Positions 1 through 9,357 of a stretch of DNA of 64,000 bases are shown one piece after another. The DNA comes from Devosia sp. Root436 (GTDB taxonomy: Bacteria; Pseudomonadota; Alphaproteobacteria; Rhizobiales; Devosiaceae). The DNA is taken from contig NZ_LMEM01000009.1 of assembly GCF_001426345.1 (NCBI RefSeq), positions 450,540 to 514,539 on the forward strand. Reading direction: 5' to 3'. The position numbers and the translations under genes are program-made. The stretch's first letter is position 1, and every line of letters starts with the position of its first letter. The notes under the pieces were generated by a model. That model made no database searches. It was not told where the DNA came from and was given only the letters and a program-made list of their open reading frames with translations.

Positions 1-1787
1 TGCGCGTTGTTTTCCAGCTCGCGGGTGATCTCCTCGCGGCTCAATGAGAACGGCGCCTGCACCGGCATGGAGAAGAGGTCCGCCAGCGGCGGCACGGACT
101 GGTTATGCCGGCGCTTCTGCGCCTCGAACACATCGACCTGGTGATAATGCAGCGCGTGCAAAGTCGCCGCGGTCGGCGATGGCACCCAGGCGGTATTGGC
201 GCCGGCATTGGGATGGCCGGCCTTGCTGGCCATCATCGCCGCCATGTCGTCGGGCCGCGCCCACATGCCCTTGCCGATCTGTGCCTTGCCCAAGAGGCCA
301 CAGGCCAGCCCGATCAGCACGTTGCGATCCTCGTAGGAGGCAATCCATTTCTCGGACTTGATCTCGTCCTTGCGCAGCACCGGACCGGCTTCCATCGAGG
401 TGTGGATTTCATCGCCCGTACGGTCAAGGAAGCCGGTATTGATGAAGAATACCCGCTGGCGGGCTTCGTAGATCGCCGCCTTGAGATTGGCCGAGGTGCG
501 GCGCTCCTCGTCCATGATGCCGATCTTGATCGTATTGGGCTTGAGCCCCAGCATGGTCTCGACCGAGGCGAAGATGGCGCAGGCAAAGGCCACTTCCTCG
601 GGCCCGTGCATCTTGGGCTTGACGATATAGATGGCGCCGGTGGTGCTGTTGACCTTGTCCTGCATGGCGCAGAGCACGGTCACAACAGCATCCATCAGGC
701 CTTCGCCGATGGGCTTGCCGTCGAGCAGCACCGCGTCCGTCGTCATCAGGTGGCCGACATTGCGCACCAGCAGCAGCGAGCGGCCCTTGAGCACCAACGG
801 CGCGCCGTTGACGTCCTTGTAGGTCCGGTCCGCCTTGAGCTTGCGGGTGACGGTGCGGCCGCCCTTTTCGAACGTGTCCTGCAGCGTGCCATTCATCAGG
901 CCGAGCCAGTTGCGGTAGACCCCGACCTTGTCCTCGGCATCGACCGCGGCGACTGAATCCTCGCAGTCCTGGATCGTGGTCAGCGCCGCTTCGACGATGA
1001 TATCGCTGAGCCCCGCTTTATGCGTGCCGCCAATGACGCTGCCCGGCTCGATGACCAGGATCACATGGATGCCGTGGTGCCGCAGCACGATCTCGCCGCT
1101 GGCTTCGGTGCCGCCATAGCCGACAAAGGCGGACGGGTCCTTGAGGCCGGTACGGCCATTGGCAGTGTCCACTTCGAGATGGCGGGTCTCGCCATCCTTG
1201 ATGACATGGTAGCCGGTCACGTCACGATGGCTGCCCGAGGCCAGCGGGAAGGTCTCGTCGAGAAAGGCGGCGGCCTTGTCGACGACCGCCGCGCCGCGCG
1301 CCGCGTTATAGCCCTTGCCCGGCGCCAGCTCGCCATCGCGGGCGATGATATCGGTGCCGTAATAGGCGTCGTAGAGGCTGCCCCAACGCGCATTGGCGGC
1401 GTTGAGGGCGTAACGGGCATTGGAGACCGGCACGACAAGCTGCGGCCCGCAGAGCGTGGTGATTTCAGGGTCGAGGCCGGACGTTTCGATGGTGAAATCG
1501 GCAGGCTCTGGCGCCAGATAGCCGATATCCCTCAGGAAGAATTCGTAGCCCTGGGCGTTGTTGGCGACCGGGCCATATTTGCGATGCCAGTCGTCGATCC
1601 TGGACTGCAGCTCATCGCGCCGGGCCAGCAGCCGCGCGTTTATAGGCGCGTGCTCGGCCACCAGCGCGGCAAAGCCGCTCCAGAACTGCTCCTCCGTGAC
1701 GGCCAGCCCCGGCAGCGCTTCCTTCTCGACGAAATCGACCAGCAGGGGATGAACCGAAAGGCCGGATTTCGTCTGGTAGGTGGTCAT
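1..1787 (-). CDS. glcB: Malate synthase G, 3' end outside the window
   Basis: Condenses glyoxylate with acetyl-CoA to give malate in the cytoplasm. The reading frame starts at ATG 1787 and stays open to base 1, giving 595 residues of an enzyme that is usually about 720 long; the C-terminal part lies off the window. Translation gives typical malate synthase G stretches such as VKPKMHGPEEVAFA, RTSANLKAAIYEARQRVFF and NTGFLDRTGDEIHTSMEAGP. It is the last visible gene of the minus-strand purine-catabolism run, separated from guaD by a palindromic repeat. Placing it after a pathway that ends in glyoxylate (allA at 19.1 kb) suggests it recycles that product. A weak AGAAG-type ribosome site lies upstream. 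Confidence 0.95.
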   Translation of the reverse strand, partial: MTTYQTKSGLSVHPLLVDFVEKEALPGLAVTEEQFWSGFAALVAEHAPINARLLARRDELQSRIDDWHRKYGPVANNAQGYEFFLRDIGYLAPEPADFTIETSGLDPEITTLCGPQLVVPVSNARYALNAANARWGSLYDAYYGTDIIARDGELAPGKGYNAARGAAVVDKAAAFLDETFPLASGSHRDVTGYHVIKDGETRHLEVDTANGRTGLKDPSAFVGYGGTEASGEIVLRHHGIHVILVIEPGSVIGGTHKAGLSDIIVEAALTTIQDCEDSVAAVDAEDKVGVYRNWLGLMNGTLQDTFEKGGRTVTRKLKADRTYKDVNGAPLVLKGRSLLLVRNVGHLMTTDAVLLDGKPIGEGLMDAVVTVLCAMQDKVNSTTGAIYIVKPKMHGPEEVAFACAIFASVETMLGLKPNTIKIGIMDEERRTSANLKAAIYEARQRVFFINTGFLDRTGDEIHTSMEAGPVLRKDEIKSEKWIASYEDRNVLIGLACGLLGKAQIGKGMWARPDDMAAMMASKAGHPNAGANTAWVPSPTAATLHALHYHQVDVFEAQKRRHNQSVPPLADLFSMPVQAPFSLSREEITRELENNA

Positions 1788-1807
1788 GTATCAACTTTCT
1801 TCTCTTC

Positions 1808-1934
1808 ACCTCTCCCTTCGGGGGAGAGGTCGACCCGTATTCGGGTCGGGTGAGGGGGCCTCCCCCAAGCACGCACCCAGTAAAGGCCCCCTCACCCGGC
1901 GCTACGCGCCGACCTCTCCCCCGAAGGGAGAGGT
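1808..1934. repeat. Family A palindromic repeat, copy 1
   Basis: Long imperfect inverted repeat. The outer arms are ACCTCTCCCTTCGGGGGAG and its complement; inner arms carry GGTGAGGGGGCC and GGCCCCCTCACCC. It fills the gap between guaD and glcB, which are transcribed in the same direction. Related copies lie near 4.5, 10.3, 12.9, 27.1, 30.7, 34.0, 50.2, 51.8 and 59.0 kb, with a half copy at 16.45 kb. Confidence 0.9.
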
Positions 1935-1967
1935 AAGAAAGCCCGTGGGTAACGTAGGACACCGGCC

Positions 1968-3269
1968 CTACGCTGCCAAGCCGCCTAAAGTCGACTTCGC
2001 TTTGGCCCCGGCGACATAGACTTCGGCAATGGCCCGGTCGTCGCCCAGCGTCTGCAGCAGGAACAGTTCCTCGGCCAGGGTTTCCACCGTCGCCATGCGC
2101 AGGGCCATGGCCGGCGTGGCGGCCGCATCGAGCACCACGAGGTCCGCCGCGTTGCCCGGCGCGATGGCCCCGATCGTGCCTTCGAGCGACAGCGCCCGGG
2201 CATTGCCCAGCGTCATCATGTAGAACGAGTTGAACGGGGTCAGCCGCTGGCCGCGCAATTGCAGCACCTTGTAGCCCTCGGCCATGGTTTCGAGCATGCC
2301 ATAGCTGGTGCCTCCGCCGATATCGGTGGCCACCCCAATGCGCACCCCGCATTTGCTCAACCGCTCGCGGTCGAACAGGCCCGAGCCGAGGAAGAGATTG
2401 GACGTGGGGCAGAACACCGCCACCGCGCCGGTTTCGGCCAAAACCATGGTCTCGCGGTGGTTGAGATGGATGCAATGGCCGAGCAGGGTTTTCGGGCCGA
2501 GCAGCCCATAATCCTCATAGATGCCGGTATAGTCCGGCGAATCCGGATAGAGTTCCATGGAATAGGTGATCTCGGCGTCGTTCTCGCTGAGATGGGTCTG
2601 CACGTAGCAATCGGGATGTTCCTGCACCAGCGCGCGGGACGCCTCGAGCTGGGCCGGCGTCGACGTGATGGCAAAGCGCGGGGAGATGGCGTAGAGGCCC
2701 CTGCCCTTGCCGTGCCAGCGTTCGATCAGCATCTTGCTGTCGTCATAGCCCGATTGCGCGGTGTCGCACAGCGCCTCGGGCGCATTGCGGTCCATCATCA
2801 CCTTGCCACCCACCATCAGCATGTTGCGCTTCTCGGCCTCGCCGAAAAACGCATCGACGCTGCGCGGATGGCTGGAGCAATAGGCGACGGCAGTGGTGGT
2901 GCCGTTGCGGATCAGCTCGTCATAAAAGGCCGCCGAAATCGCCCCGGCATGGCCCTGCTGGCTGAATTTCTGTTCCTCGACGAAGGTGTAGGTATTGAGC
3001 CATTCGAGCAGCGAACCGGCATAGGAGGCGACGATCTGGCTCTGCACGTAATGCAGATGCGTGTCGATGAAGCCCGGCAGGATCAGGTGCGGCCGATGGT
3101 CGATCACCTCGGCGCCGGCCTCGGGCGCGAAATCGCCCACGGCGACGATCTTGCCGCCTTCGATGATGATACCCCCATCCTCGATATAACGATAGCTCGA
3201 CGTGTCATCCATGCCCTGCGGCTCGCTGACGAAGCTCAGCACCCGGCCGCGCAATATGGTCCGGCTCAT
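1968..3269 (-). CDS. guaD: Guanine deaminase
   Basis: Hydrolyses guanine to xanthine and ammonia, feeding xanthine dehydrogenase. 433 residues, normal for the amidohydrolase-superfamily guanine deaminase. Visible metal-site motifs are FIDTHLHY (His71, His73), QTHLSEND, LGHCIHL and the late ATDIGGGTSYGM, in the expected order. The start at 3269 overlaps the end of puuD by 4 bp, indicating translational coupling. Neighbours (puuD, transporter, xdh genes) support a purine salvage and catabolism role. Confidence 0.95.
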   Translation of the reverse strand: MSRTILRGRVLSFVSEPQGMDDTSSYRYIEDGGIIIEGGKIVAVGDFAPEAGAEVIDHRPHLILPGFIDTHLHYVQSQIVASYAGSLLEWLNTYTFVEEQKFSQQGHAGAISAAFYDELIRNGTTTAVAYCSSHPRSVDAFFGEAEKRNMLMVGGKVMMDRNAPEALCDTAQSGYDDSKMLIERWHGKGRGLYAISPRFAITSTPAQLEASRALVQEHPDCYVQTHLSENDAEITYSMELYPDSPDYTGIYEDYGLLGPKTLLGHCIHLNHRETMVLAETGAVAVFCPTSNLFLGSGLFDRERLSKCGVRIGVATDIGGGTSYGMLETMAEGYKVLQLRGQRLTPFNSFYMMTLGNARALSLEGTIGAIAPGNAADLVVLDAAATPAMALRMATVETLAEELFLLQTLGDDRAIAEVYVAGAKAKSTLGGLAA

Positions 3270-4492
3270 TGCCCCGAGCCCTCGCGGAACCAGGCGACGA
3301 TCAGCGCCCGTTCGTCGTCGGTCATCTCGCTGACATTGCCGGGCGGCATGGCATGGGCATAGCCGGCCTGCATGGCAACATCCTTGGCATGGTTGGCGAT
3401 GGCGATGTCATTGTCGAGGATCACGTTCTTGGGCGGCTCGTAGATGCCGGGCCAGGCCGGCTCGGCGGTGTGGCACATGGCGCAGCGGGTCTGCACGGTC
3501 AGGCTTGCTTGGGCAAAATGCTCCGCACTGAGAAAGGGTTCGGCCGCACGGGACGCCACCTCCTCCCCCGCCGAGCCGGCGATCTTGGGCCCGGTGGACA
3601 GCCAGGCGATGATGATGAAGAGGATGACGGCCACCGCCCAGGTCCAGTGCGGATTGCCCTTACGCGCATGGCGCGTGTTGAAATAGTGCCGGATGGCGAC
3701 GCCGACGAGGAAGATCAGCGAAGCGATGATCCAGTTCCACTGCGTGGCGAAGGCCAGCGGATAGTGGCTCGACAGCATGAAGAAGATGACGGGCAGCGTC
3801 AGGTAGTTGTTATGCAGGCTCCGCTGCTTGGCGATCTTGCCGTATTTGGCGTCTGGCACCTTGCCGGCCTTGAGGTCGGCGACAACGATCTTCTGGTTGG
3901 GGATGATGATCATGGCCACATTGGCCGCCATGATGGTCGCTGTGAAGGCGCCCATATGCAGCATGGCAGCTCGGCCGGTGAAGAGCTGCGTATAGCCCCA
4001 GCTCATCGCCACCAGGATGGCGAACAGCATCAGCATCAGGCCCGTGGTGGAATTGCCGATGGGCGACTTGCAGAGGCCGTCATACAACACCCAGCCGAGC
4101 ACGATGGAGCCCAGCGACAGCAGGATCGCCTGCCATTGCACGAGGTCGAGCACGCTGCGGTCGATCAGGTAGATATCGGCCCCGACATAATAGATCAGCG
4201 CCATCAGCATGACGCCTGATAGCCAGGTCCAGTAGCTTTCCCATTTGAACCAGGTCAGGTGCTCGGGCAGGAATTCGGGCGCCACCAGGTATTTCTGGAT
4301 GTGGTAGAAGCCCCCGCCATGCACCTGCCATTCCTCGCCATGCGCCAGCGGCGGCAGGCTCGGCGTCTTGCGCAGGCCCAGGTCGAGCGCGATGAAATAG
4401 AAGGACGAGCCGATCCAGGCAATGGCCGTGATGACATGCAGCCAGCGCACGGCAAACATCAGCCATTCATAGGCAATTGCGTAATCGGGCAT
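3266..4492 (-). CDS. puuD: Urate hydroxylase PuuD, membrane protein with C-terminal cytochrome c
   Basis: Oxidises urate to 5-hydroxyisourate and passes electrons to the respiratory chain through a fused cytochrome c. 408 residues: an N-terminal region with several hydrophobic membrane spans (VRWLHVITAIAWIGSSFYF near the start), then a C-terminal haem-binding motif Cys337-Ala-Met-Cys340-His341 and a late Met (AHAMPPGN) that may be the axial ligand. This is the membrane alternative to soluble urate oxidase, and no uricase is seen. It overlaps guaD by 4 bp and is preceded by repeat copy 2. Its product is the substrate of HiuH at 14.5 kb. Confidence 0.93.
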   Translation of the reverse strand: MPDYAIAYEWLMFAVRWLHVITAIAWIGSSFYFIALDLGLRKTPSLPPLAHGEEWQVHGGGFYHIQKYLVAPEFLPEHLTWFKWESYWTWLSGVMLMALIYYVGADIYLIDRSVLDLVQWQAILLSLGSIVLGWVLYDGLCKSPIGNSTTGLMLMLFAILVAMSWGYTQLFTGRAAMLHMGAFTATIMAANVAMIIIPNQKIVVADLKAGKVPDAKYGKIAKQRSLHNNYLTLPVIFFMLSSHYPLAFATQWNWIIASLIFLVGVAIRHYFNTRHARKGNPHWTWAVAVILFIIIAWLSTGPKIAGSAGEEVASRAAEPFLSAEHFAQASLTVQTRCAMCHTAEPAWPGIYEPPKNVILDNDIAIANHAKDVAMQAGYAHAMPPGNVSEMTDDERALIVAWFREGSGQ

Positions 4493-4507
4493 CGTCGTCT
4501 CCTTCTT

Positions 4508-4660
4508 CCCCTCTCCCCTTGAGGGAGAGGGCCGATCATCCTGCGTTCAGCAGGATGATCGGGGTGAGGGGTTCTGCGCCATCCCATTGCCTCGCGGCAT
4601 ATGGCAGGCGCAGAACCCCTCATCCGCCCTTCGGGCACCTTCTCCCTCAAGGGGAGAAGG
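4508..4660. repeat. Family A palindromic repeat, copy 2
   Basis: Inverted repeat between the binding-protein gene and puuD, both on the minus strand. Outer arms CCCTCTCCCCTTGAGGGAG and CTCCCTCAAGGGGAGAAGG; an inner hairpin ATCATCCTGCGTTCAGCAGG occupies the left half. It is well placed to act as a stem-loop after the binding-protein message, but no function is shown by sequence alone. Confidence 0.9.
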
Positions 4661-4684
4661 CCATCTCCTTAGCTCCCATCATGC

Positions 4685-5770
4685 TTACGCCGGCTGTTCG
4701 ACGCCTTCGACATACCAGTCCATGCTGAGCAGCTCTGCATCGGTCATGGTGACGCCGGCGGCGACACGCTCGACGCCGGTATTGTCGTTGATCGGGCCGG
4801 TGAAGATGTGGAACGAGCCGTCGATCTGGCCATTCTTGACCGCGTCGGCGGCGGCGCGCACGTCTTCCGGCACCTTGGCGCCATAGGGGCCCATCTGCAC
4901 CACGTCTTCCTTGAGGCCTTCCCAGGTGTTGCCCGGCGTCCATGTGCCGGCCAGCACGGCCTCGGCCGAGGCCAGGTAATGGGGGCCCCAATGGTCGATG
5001 ATGGCGGTGAGCTGCGTCTCGGGGGCAAAGGCGCTCATGTCGGCGCCCTGGCCGAAGCCACCCACGATGCCGCGTTCGGCGGCCACCTGCAGGGCGGCCG
5101 GACCGTCTGTATGCTGGGCGATCACGTCGATGCCCTGGTCAATCATGGCGCGGGCCGCGTCGGCTTCCTTGGCCGGGTCGTTCCAGGTCGAGATATAGAC
5201 CGGCTTGATCGTGGCTTCGGGATTGACCTTGCGGGCAGCCAGCACGAAGGCATTGATGCCCATCACCACTTCGGGGATCGGGAACGAGCCGATATAGCCA
5301 TACTTGCCGGTCTCGGACATGTGGCCGGCAATGGTGCCGCAGACGGCACGGCCTTCGTAGAACCGGGCGTTGTAAAGGCCGATATTGGGGCCGCTCATAT
5401 AGCCGGTGGCATGCTCAAAGGCGACATCGGGGAACTGGGGAGCAACCTTGACCACCGAGTCGCCGAAGCCGAAGCTGGTGGCGAAGATCAACTGGCAGCC
5501 CTGCTGGGCCAGCTCGCGCAGCACCCGCTCGCAATCGGGACCCTCAGGCACGTTCTCGACATAGATGGTTTCCACCTTGTCGCCCAGATGCTCCTCGACA
5601 TAGAGGCGGCCCTGATTGTGGGCGTAGTTATAGCCATTGTCGTTGATCGTGCCGACATAGATGAAGCCGACCTTGACCTTTTCGAGCTGGGCGAAAGCGC
5701 TCGTCCCCAGCAGCGGCAGGGCCATGGCGGCACCACCGACCTTTACGAAGTTACGACGCGAAAGTGTCAT
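4685..5770 (-). CDS. BMP-family ABC transporter substrate-binding protein
   Basis: Periplasmic binding protein of the basic membrane protein/nucleoside (BmpA, Med) family, 361 residues. The N-terminus has a Tat-type signal with the twin arginine in LSRRNFVK followed by a hydrophobic stretch ending ALPLLGTSAFA. The mature part begins LEKVKVGFIYVGTINDNGYNY, typical of this family. Its operon partners are two permeases and a double ATPase upstream, and it sits among purine-degradation genes, so the likely ligand is a purine base or nucleoside (inference from context). A 55-bp gap separates it from the permease upstream. Confidence 0.9.
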   Translation of the reverse strand: MTLSRRNFVKVGGAAMALPLLGTSAFAQLEKVKVGFIYVGTINDNGYNYAHNQGRLYVEEHLGDKVETIYVENVPEGPDCERVLRELAQQGCQLIFATSFGFGDSVVKVAPQFPDVAFEHATGYMSGPNIGLYNARFYEGRAVCGTIAGHMSETGKYGYIGSFPIPEVVMGINAFVLAARKVNPEATIKPVYISTWNDPAKEADAARAMIDQGIDVIAQHTDGPAALQVAAERGIVGGFGQGADMSAFAPETQLTAIIDHWGPHYLASAEAVLAGTWTPGNTWEGLKEDVVQMGPYGAKVPEDVRAAADAVKNGQIDGSFHIFTGPINDNTGVERVAAGVTMTDAELLSMDWYVEGVEQPA

Positions 5771-5825
5771 TGTTGTTTCTCCTGGATGACATCAGTTGAC
5801 TTGAGACGATCATTGCTGCGCCGTC

Positions 5826-6749
5826 TCAATTGGTGGGCAAGAACGGCTTGCCGAGGCAGGCCGGAGCATTGGTGGACGCATCGCGCCGGAGCGAAATCAG
5901 CACCAGCACGACGATGGTTGCGAGATAGGGCAGAGCGGCCCAAAGTTCGGACGGGATGACGCTCAACACGCCCCCGCCCGCCTTGGCGTAGAGCTCCATG
6001 GTCATCACCAGCCCGAAGAGATAGGCGCCCGCCAGAAGGCGGAACGGCTTCCAGCTGGCGAACACCACCAGCGCCACCGCGATCCAGCCGCGCCCCGCCG
6101 TCATCCGCTCGGCCCATTGCGGGGTGAGCAGCAGCGGGAAACAGGCGCCGGCAATACCGGCCATGGCGCCGCCGAACATGACGGCGAGATAGCGCACCCC
6201 GATCACCGAATAGCCGATGGAATGGGCCGACTGGTCGTTCTCGCCCACGGCCCGCAGGATCAACCCGGCGCGCGTCTTGTGCAGGAAATACCAGATGACC
6301 ACCACCATGGCGAAGGCGAAGTAGATCGGGAAGGAATAGCCGAACAGCACCTTGCCGATCGGATGAGCGGCGATTTCCACCGGCAGAAAAGGCTGCATCA
6401 GCGTTACCGGCCGGGCCGAATAGGACGAGCCGGCCAAGGCCGAAAAACCGGTGCCGAAAATGGTCAGCGCCAGGCCCGTCGCCGTCTGGTTGGCCGAGAG
6501 CGACAGGGTGAGAAAGCCGAAGATCAGCGAGGCAGCCGTGCCGGCGGCAGCGCCCGACAGCAAGGCCAGGTAGGGATTGCCGGTGTGGAACTGCACGACA
6601 AAGCCGGCAATGGCACCGATCAGCATCATGCCTTCGACACCCAGATTGAGCACGCCGGAACGCTCCACCACCAGTTCTCCCAGGGCGGCGATGAGGATGG
6701 GCGTGGAAGCGCCGACAACGGTGACGATTATGGCAAGCGTCAGGTCCAT
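5826..6749 (-). CDS. ABC transporter permease, NupC/YufQ type
   Basis: Integral membrane permease, 307 residues, with about eight hydrophobic segments. The N-terminus (ATPILIAALGELVVERSGVLNLGVEGMML) is the signature of the purine nucleoside permease family related to Bacillus NupQ and branched-chain amino-acid permeases. The start codon follows the stop of the other permease with no gap (6749/6750). It forms the transmembrane channel with the 6750-7835 product. Confidence 0.9.
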   Translation of the reverse strand: MDLTLAIIVTVVGASTPILIAALGELVVERSGVLNLGVEGMMLIGAIAGFVVQFHTGNPYLALLSGAAAGTAASLIFGFLTLSLSANQTATGLALTIFGTGFSALAGSSYSARPVTLMQPFLPVEIAAHPIGKVLFGYSFPIYFAFAMVVVIWYFLHKTRAGLILRAVGENDQSAHSIGYSVIGVRYLAVMFGGAMAGIAGACFPLLLTPQWAERMTAGRGWIAVALVVFASWKPFRLLAGAYLFGLVMTMELYAKAGGGVLSVIPSELWAALPYLATIVVLVLISLRRDASTNAPACLGKPFLPTN

Positions 6750-7835
6750 CTATGCCGCCCCCGCCTGCGGCTGCGGCACCACGCGCCGCACCCGGTATTT
6801 GATGAGGATATCCCCCGCCAAGAGGAAGAACAGCATCATCGCCTGGAAAATGCCGGTCGCCGCATTGGGCAGCCCGATCGTGGTCTGCGCCACCTCCCCG
6901 CCCACGAAGGTTATCGCCAGCACTATGCCGGCGATGATGACCCCGAGCGGATTGAGCCTGCCGAGAAAGGCCACGATGATGGCGGTGAAGCCGTAGTTGG
7001 TGGGAAAGCCCGGCACCATGCGCTGGAATGGCCCGGCCACCTCAAGCACACCCGCGAGCCCGGCCAGTGCGCCGCTGACCAGCAGCGCCAGCCAGATGGT
7101 CTTGTGCTCGGAAAAGCCGCCATAGCGCGCGGCATGGGGCGCCGCGCCGACCACGCGCATGCGATAGCCGAAGACCGACTTGGTCATGATGAACCAGGCG
7201 ACCAGCCCGACCACGATGGCGATGGGCACGCCCAGATGAACGATGGTGCCCGGAATGATGGTGGGCAGCCGCGCCGCTTCGGAAAACAGCCGCGTCTGCG
7301 GAAAGCCCATGCCCATCGGGTCCTTCCAGGGGGCGCGGATGAGATAGTAGATCAGCTGCACCGACGCATAGGTCAGCATCAGGCTGGTGAGGATTTCGTT
7401 GACGTTGAGGCGCGTCTTCAGCAGAGCCGGGATGGCCGCATAGGCCATGCCGCCCAAGACGCCCGCCAGCACCATCAGCGGCAGCACCCACCAGCCGGTC
7501 ATGCCATAGGTGAGAAGCGCGATGCCGGTTCCGGCGAGCCCCCCCATGATATACTGGCCCTCGGCGCCGATATTCCACACATTGGCGCGATAGGCGATGG
7601 AGAGGCCCACCCCGATGATGATCAGCGGCGCCGCCTTCACCCCCAGGTCCTGCCATTTATAGGCATTGGTCAGCGGCGTGAGGAAGATTTCACGCACCGC
7701 ACCAAGCCCGTCATAGCCGATCAGCGAGAAGATGATGGCGCCCACGATCATCGTCAGGGCCACCGCCGCGACAGGCGTCGCATAGAGCATGAATTGCGAG
7801 GGCTCGCGCCGTTTCTCAAGCCGGAATTGCATCAT
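6750..7835 (-). CDS. ABC transporter permease, NupB/YufP type
   Basis: Second permease of the purine-type importer, 361 residues. Contains the family segment YRANVWNIGAEGQYIMGGLAG and multiple membrane spans. Its start overlaps the end of the ATPase gene by 20 bp, so the three transporter genes are tightly coupled. Confidence 0.9.
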   Translation of the reverse strand: MMQFRLEKRREPSQFMLYATPVAAVALTMIVGAIIFSLIGYDGLGAVREIFLTPLTNAYKWQDLGVKAAPLIIIGVGLSIAYRANVWNIGAEGQYIMGGLAGTGIALLTYGMTGWWVLPLMVLAGVLGGMAYAAIPALLKTRLNVNEILTSLMLTYASVQLIYYLIRAPWKDPMGMGFPQTRLFSEAARLPTIIPGTIVHLGVPIAIVVGLVAWFIMTKSVFGYRMRVVGAAPHAARYGGFSEHKTIWLALLVSGALAGLAGVLEVAGPFQRMVPGFPTNYGFTAIIVAFLGRLNPLGVIIAGIVLAITFVGGEVAQTTIGLPNAATGIFQAMMLFFLLAGDILIKYRVRRVVPQPQAGAA

Positions 7836-9357
7836 GCACCTCCGTTGCCCCGTGGACCCCGCCCATCAGCAAGCCGATTTCCTCCACGCTCACCTCTTTC
7901 GTTGGCCGAGCCGGCGACAGGCGGCCCATATTGATGACCGCCAGCGTGTCGCACAGTGCCCTCAGCTCATCGAGGTCCTGGCTGATGACCACGATGGCCG
8001 AGCCGGCCGCCGCCAGGTCGACCAGCGCCTGATGGATGGCCGCCGCCGCGCCGGCATCGACGCCCCAGGTCGGCTGGCTCACCACAAGCACGCTGGGCTT
8101 TTGCAGGATTTCTCGACCCATGATGTATTTCTGGAGATTCCCGCCCGACAGCGACCCCGCCGTCGAGGCCGGCCCCAGTGCCTTGACGGCGAAATCGGCG
8201 ATCACCTTGCCGGTATAGGTCTTGGCGGCGCCCGAATTGATCAGCCCCATCACCACCATGCCCAGCCGATCCCGGGCGGTCAGCACCGAATTGTCGCTGA
8301 GAGAGAAATCGCCCACCGCGGCATGGCCGTTGCGCTCCTCGGGCACGGCGCAGAGGCCGCGCTTGCGCCGCCCGGTCGTGTCGAGCATGCCCAGGCCTTG
8401 TCCGTCGATGCTGATGGCATCCTTGTCGCTGCGGATTTCGCCGGAAAGCGCATCGAGCAGCGCATTCTGCCCATTGCCCGCCACCCCGGCCACGCCGAAG
8501 ATTTCCCCGGTCCGCACCGTAAAGCTCACATCATCGACAGGCACATCGAAATGCCCGGCCTTCTGCGTCGACAGATGCGACACCACCAGCTTGGCCTGAC
8601 CGATGGAGCGCCCTTCGGCGCGGGTAATATCCCTGAGGCCGGCACCGATCATCTTCTCGGCCAGCGAGCGGCTGGTTTCCTGCCTGGGGTCGCAGGTATC
8701 GACCAGCTTGCCGCCGCGCAGGATGGTCGCCGTGTCGCACAGCGCCTTGATCTCATGCAGCTTGTGGGAAATGTAGAGGATGGAGCAGCCCTGCGCCGCC
8801 AGCTTGCGCAGCACCTCGAACAATTGCTCGACCTCCTGCGGCGTCAGCACCGAAGTCGGCTCGTCCATGATGAGGAGCTTGGGGTCGAGCAGCAAGGCCC
8901 GCACGATCTCGATACGCTGGCGCTCGCCCACCGACAGGGTCGCCACTGTTCTGTGCGGATCGAGCAGCAGCCCGTATTGCGTCATGACTTCGCGGATACG
9001 TGCTTCGAGCTCGCGCGCCGGAATTTTGGCATCCATGCCCAGCGCGATATTTTCGAGTACGGTCAGGGCCTCGAACAGCGAAAAATGCTGGAACACCATG
9101 CCGATGCCCAGTCTGCGGGCCGCCTTGGGGTTGGACACCGTGACCGGCTGCCCGTCCCAGCGGATTTCGCCGGCATCGGGCTGCATGATGCCATAGATCA
9201 TCTTGACCAGGGTGGATTTGCCCGCCCCGTTCTCGCCCAGCAAAGCGTGGATTTCGCCCGGCTTGACGGCAAAGGTGACATTGTCATTGGCGAGCACGCC
9301 GGGGAAACGTTTGGTAATACCGGTCAATTCAAGCCGATATGGCATACTAGCGTCCAA
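7816..9357 (-). CDS. ABC transporter ATP-binding protein with two nucleotide-binding domains, NupA/YufO type
   Basis: Energises the purine-type importer. 513 residues with two ABC domains: the first has a full Walker A (GENGAGKST), signature LSVGERQRIEIVRALL and Walker B LLIMDEPTSVL; the second has a degenerate P-loop (GVAGNGQN) and the signature LSGGNLQKYIMGREIL, usual for this family. Start choice: TTG at 9357 has AAGGGGG about 6 nt upstream, whereas ATG at 9345 (MPYRLEL) has none close. With the TTG start it overlaps xdhC by 11 bp. The ATG remains possible. Confidence 0.92.
   Translation of the reverse strand: MDASMPYRLELTGITKRFPGVLANDNVTFAVKPGEIHALLGENGAGKSTLVKMIYGIMQPDAGEIRWDGQPVTVSNPKAARRLGIGMVFQHFSLFEALTVLENIALGMDAKIPARELEARIREVMTQYGLLLDPHRTVATLSVGERQRIEIVRALLLDPKLLIMDEPTSVLTPQEVEQLFEVLRKLAAQGCSILYISHKLHEIKALCDTATILRGGKLVDTCDPRQETSRSLAEKMIGAGLRDITRAEGRSIGQAKLVVSHLSTQKAGHFDVPVDDVSFTVRTGEIFGVAGVAGNGQNALLDALSGEIRSDKDAISIDGQGLGMLDTTGRRKRGLCAVPEERNGHAAVGDFSLSDNSVLTARDRLGMVVMGLINSGAAKTYTGKVIADFAVKALGPASTAGSLSGGNLQKYIMGREILQKPSVLVVSQPTWGVDAGAAAAIHQALVDLAAAGSAIVVISQDLDELRALCDTLAVINMGRLSPARPTKEVSVEEIGLLMGGVHGATEVHDAIPA

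Noticed and set aside
6117..7934. Open frame of 605 codons on the plus strand
   Set aside because: It lies opposite two clear permease genes; its Gln/His/Arg-rich product is the usual shadow of GC-rich coding DNA.
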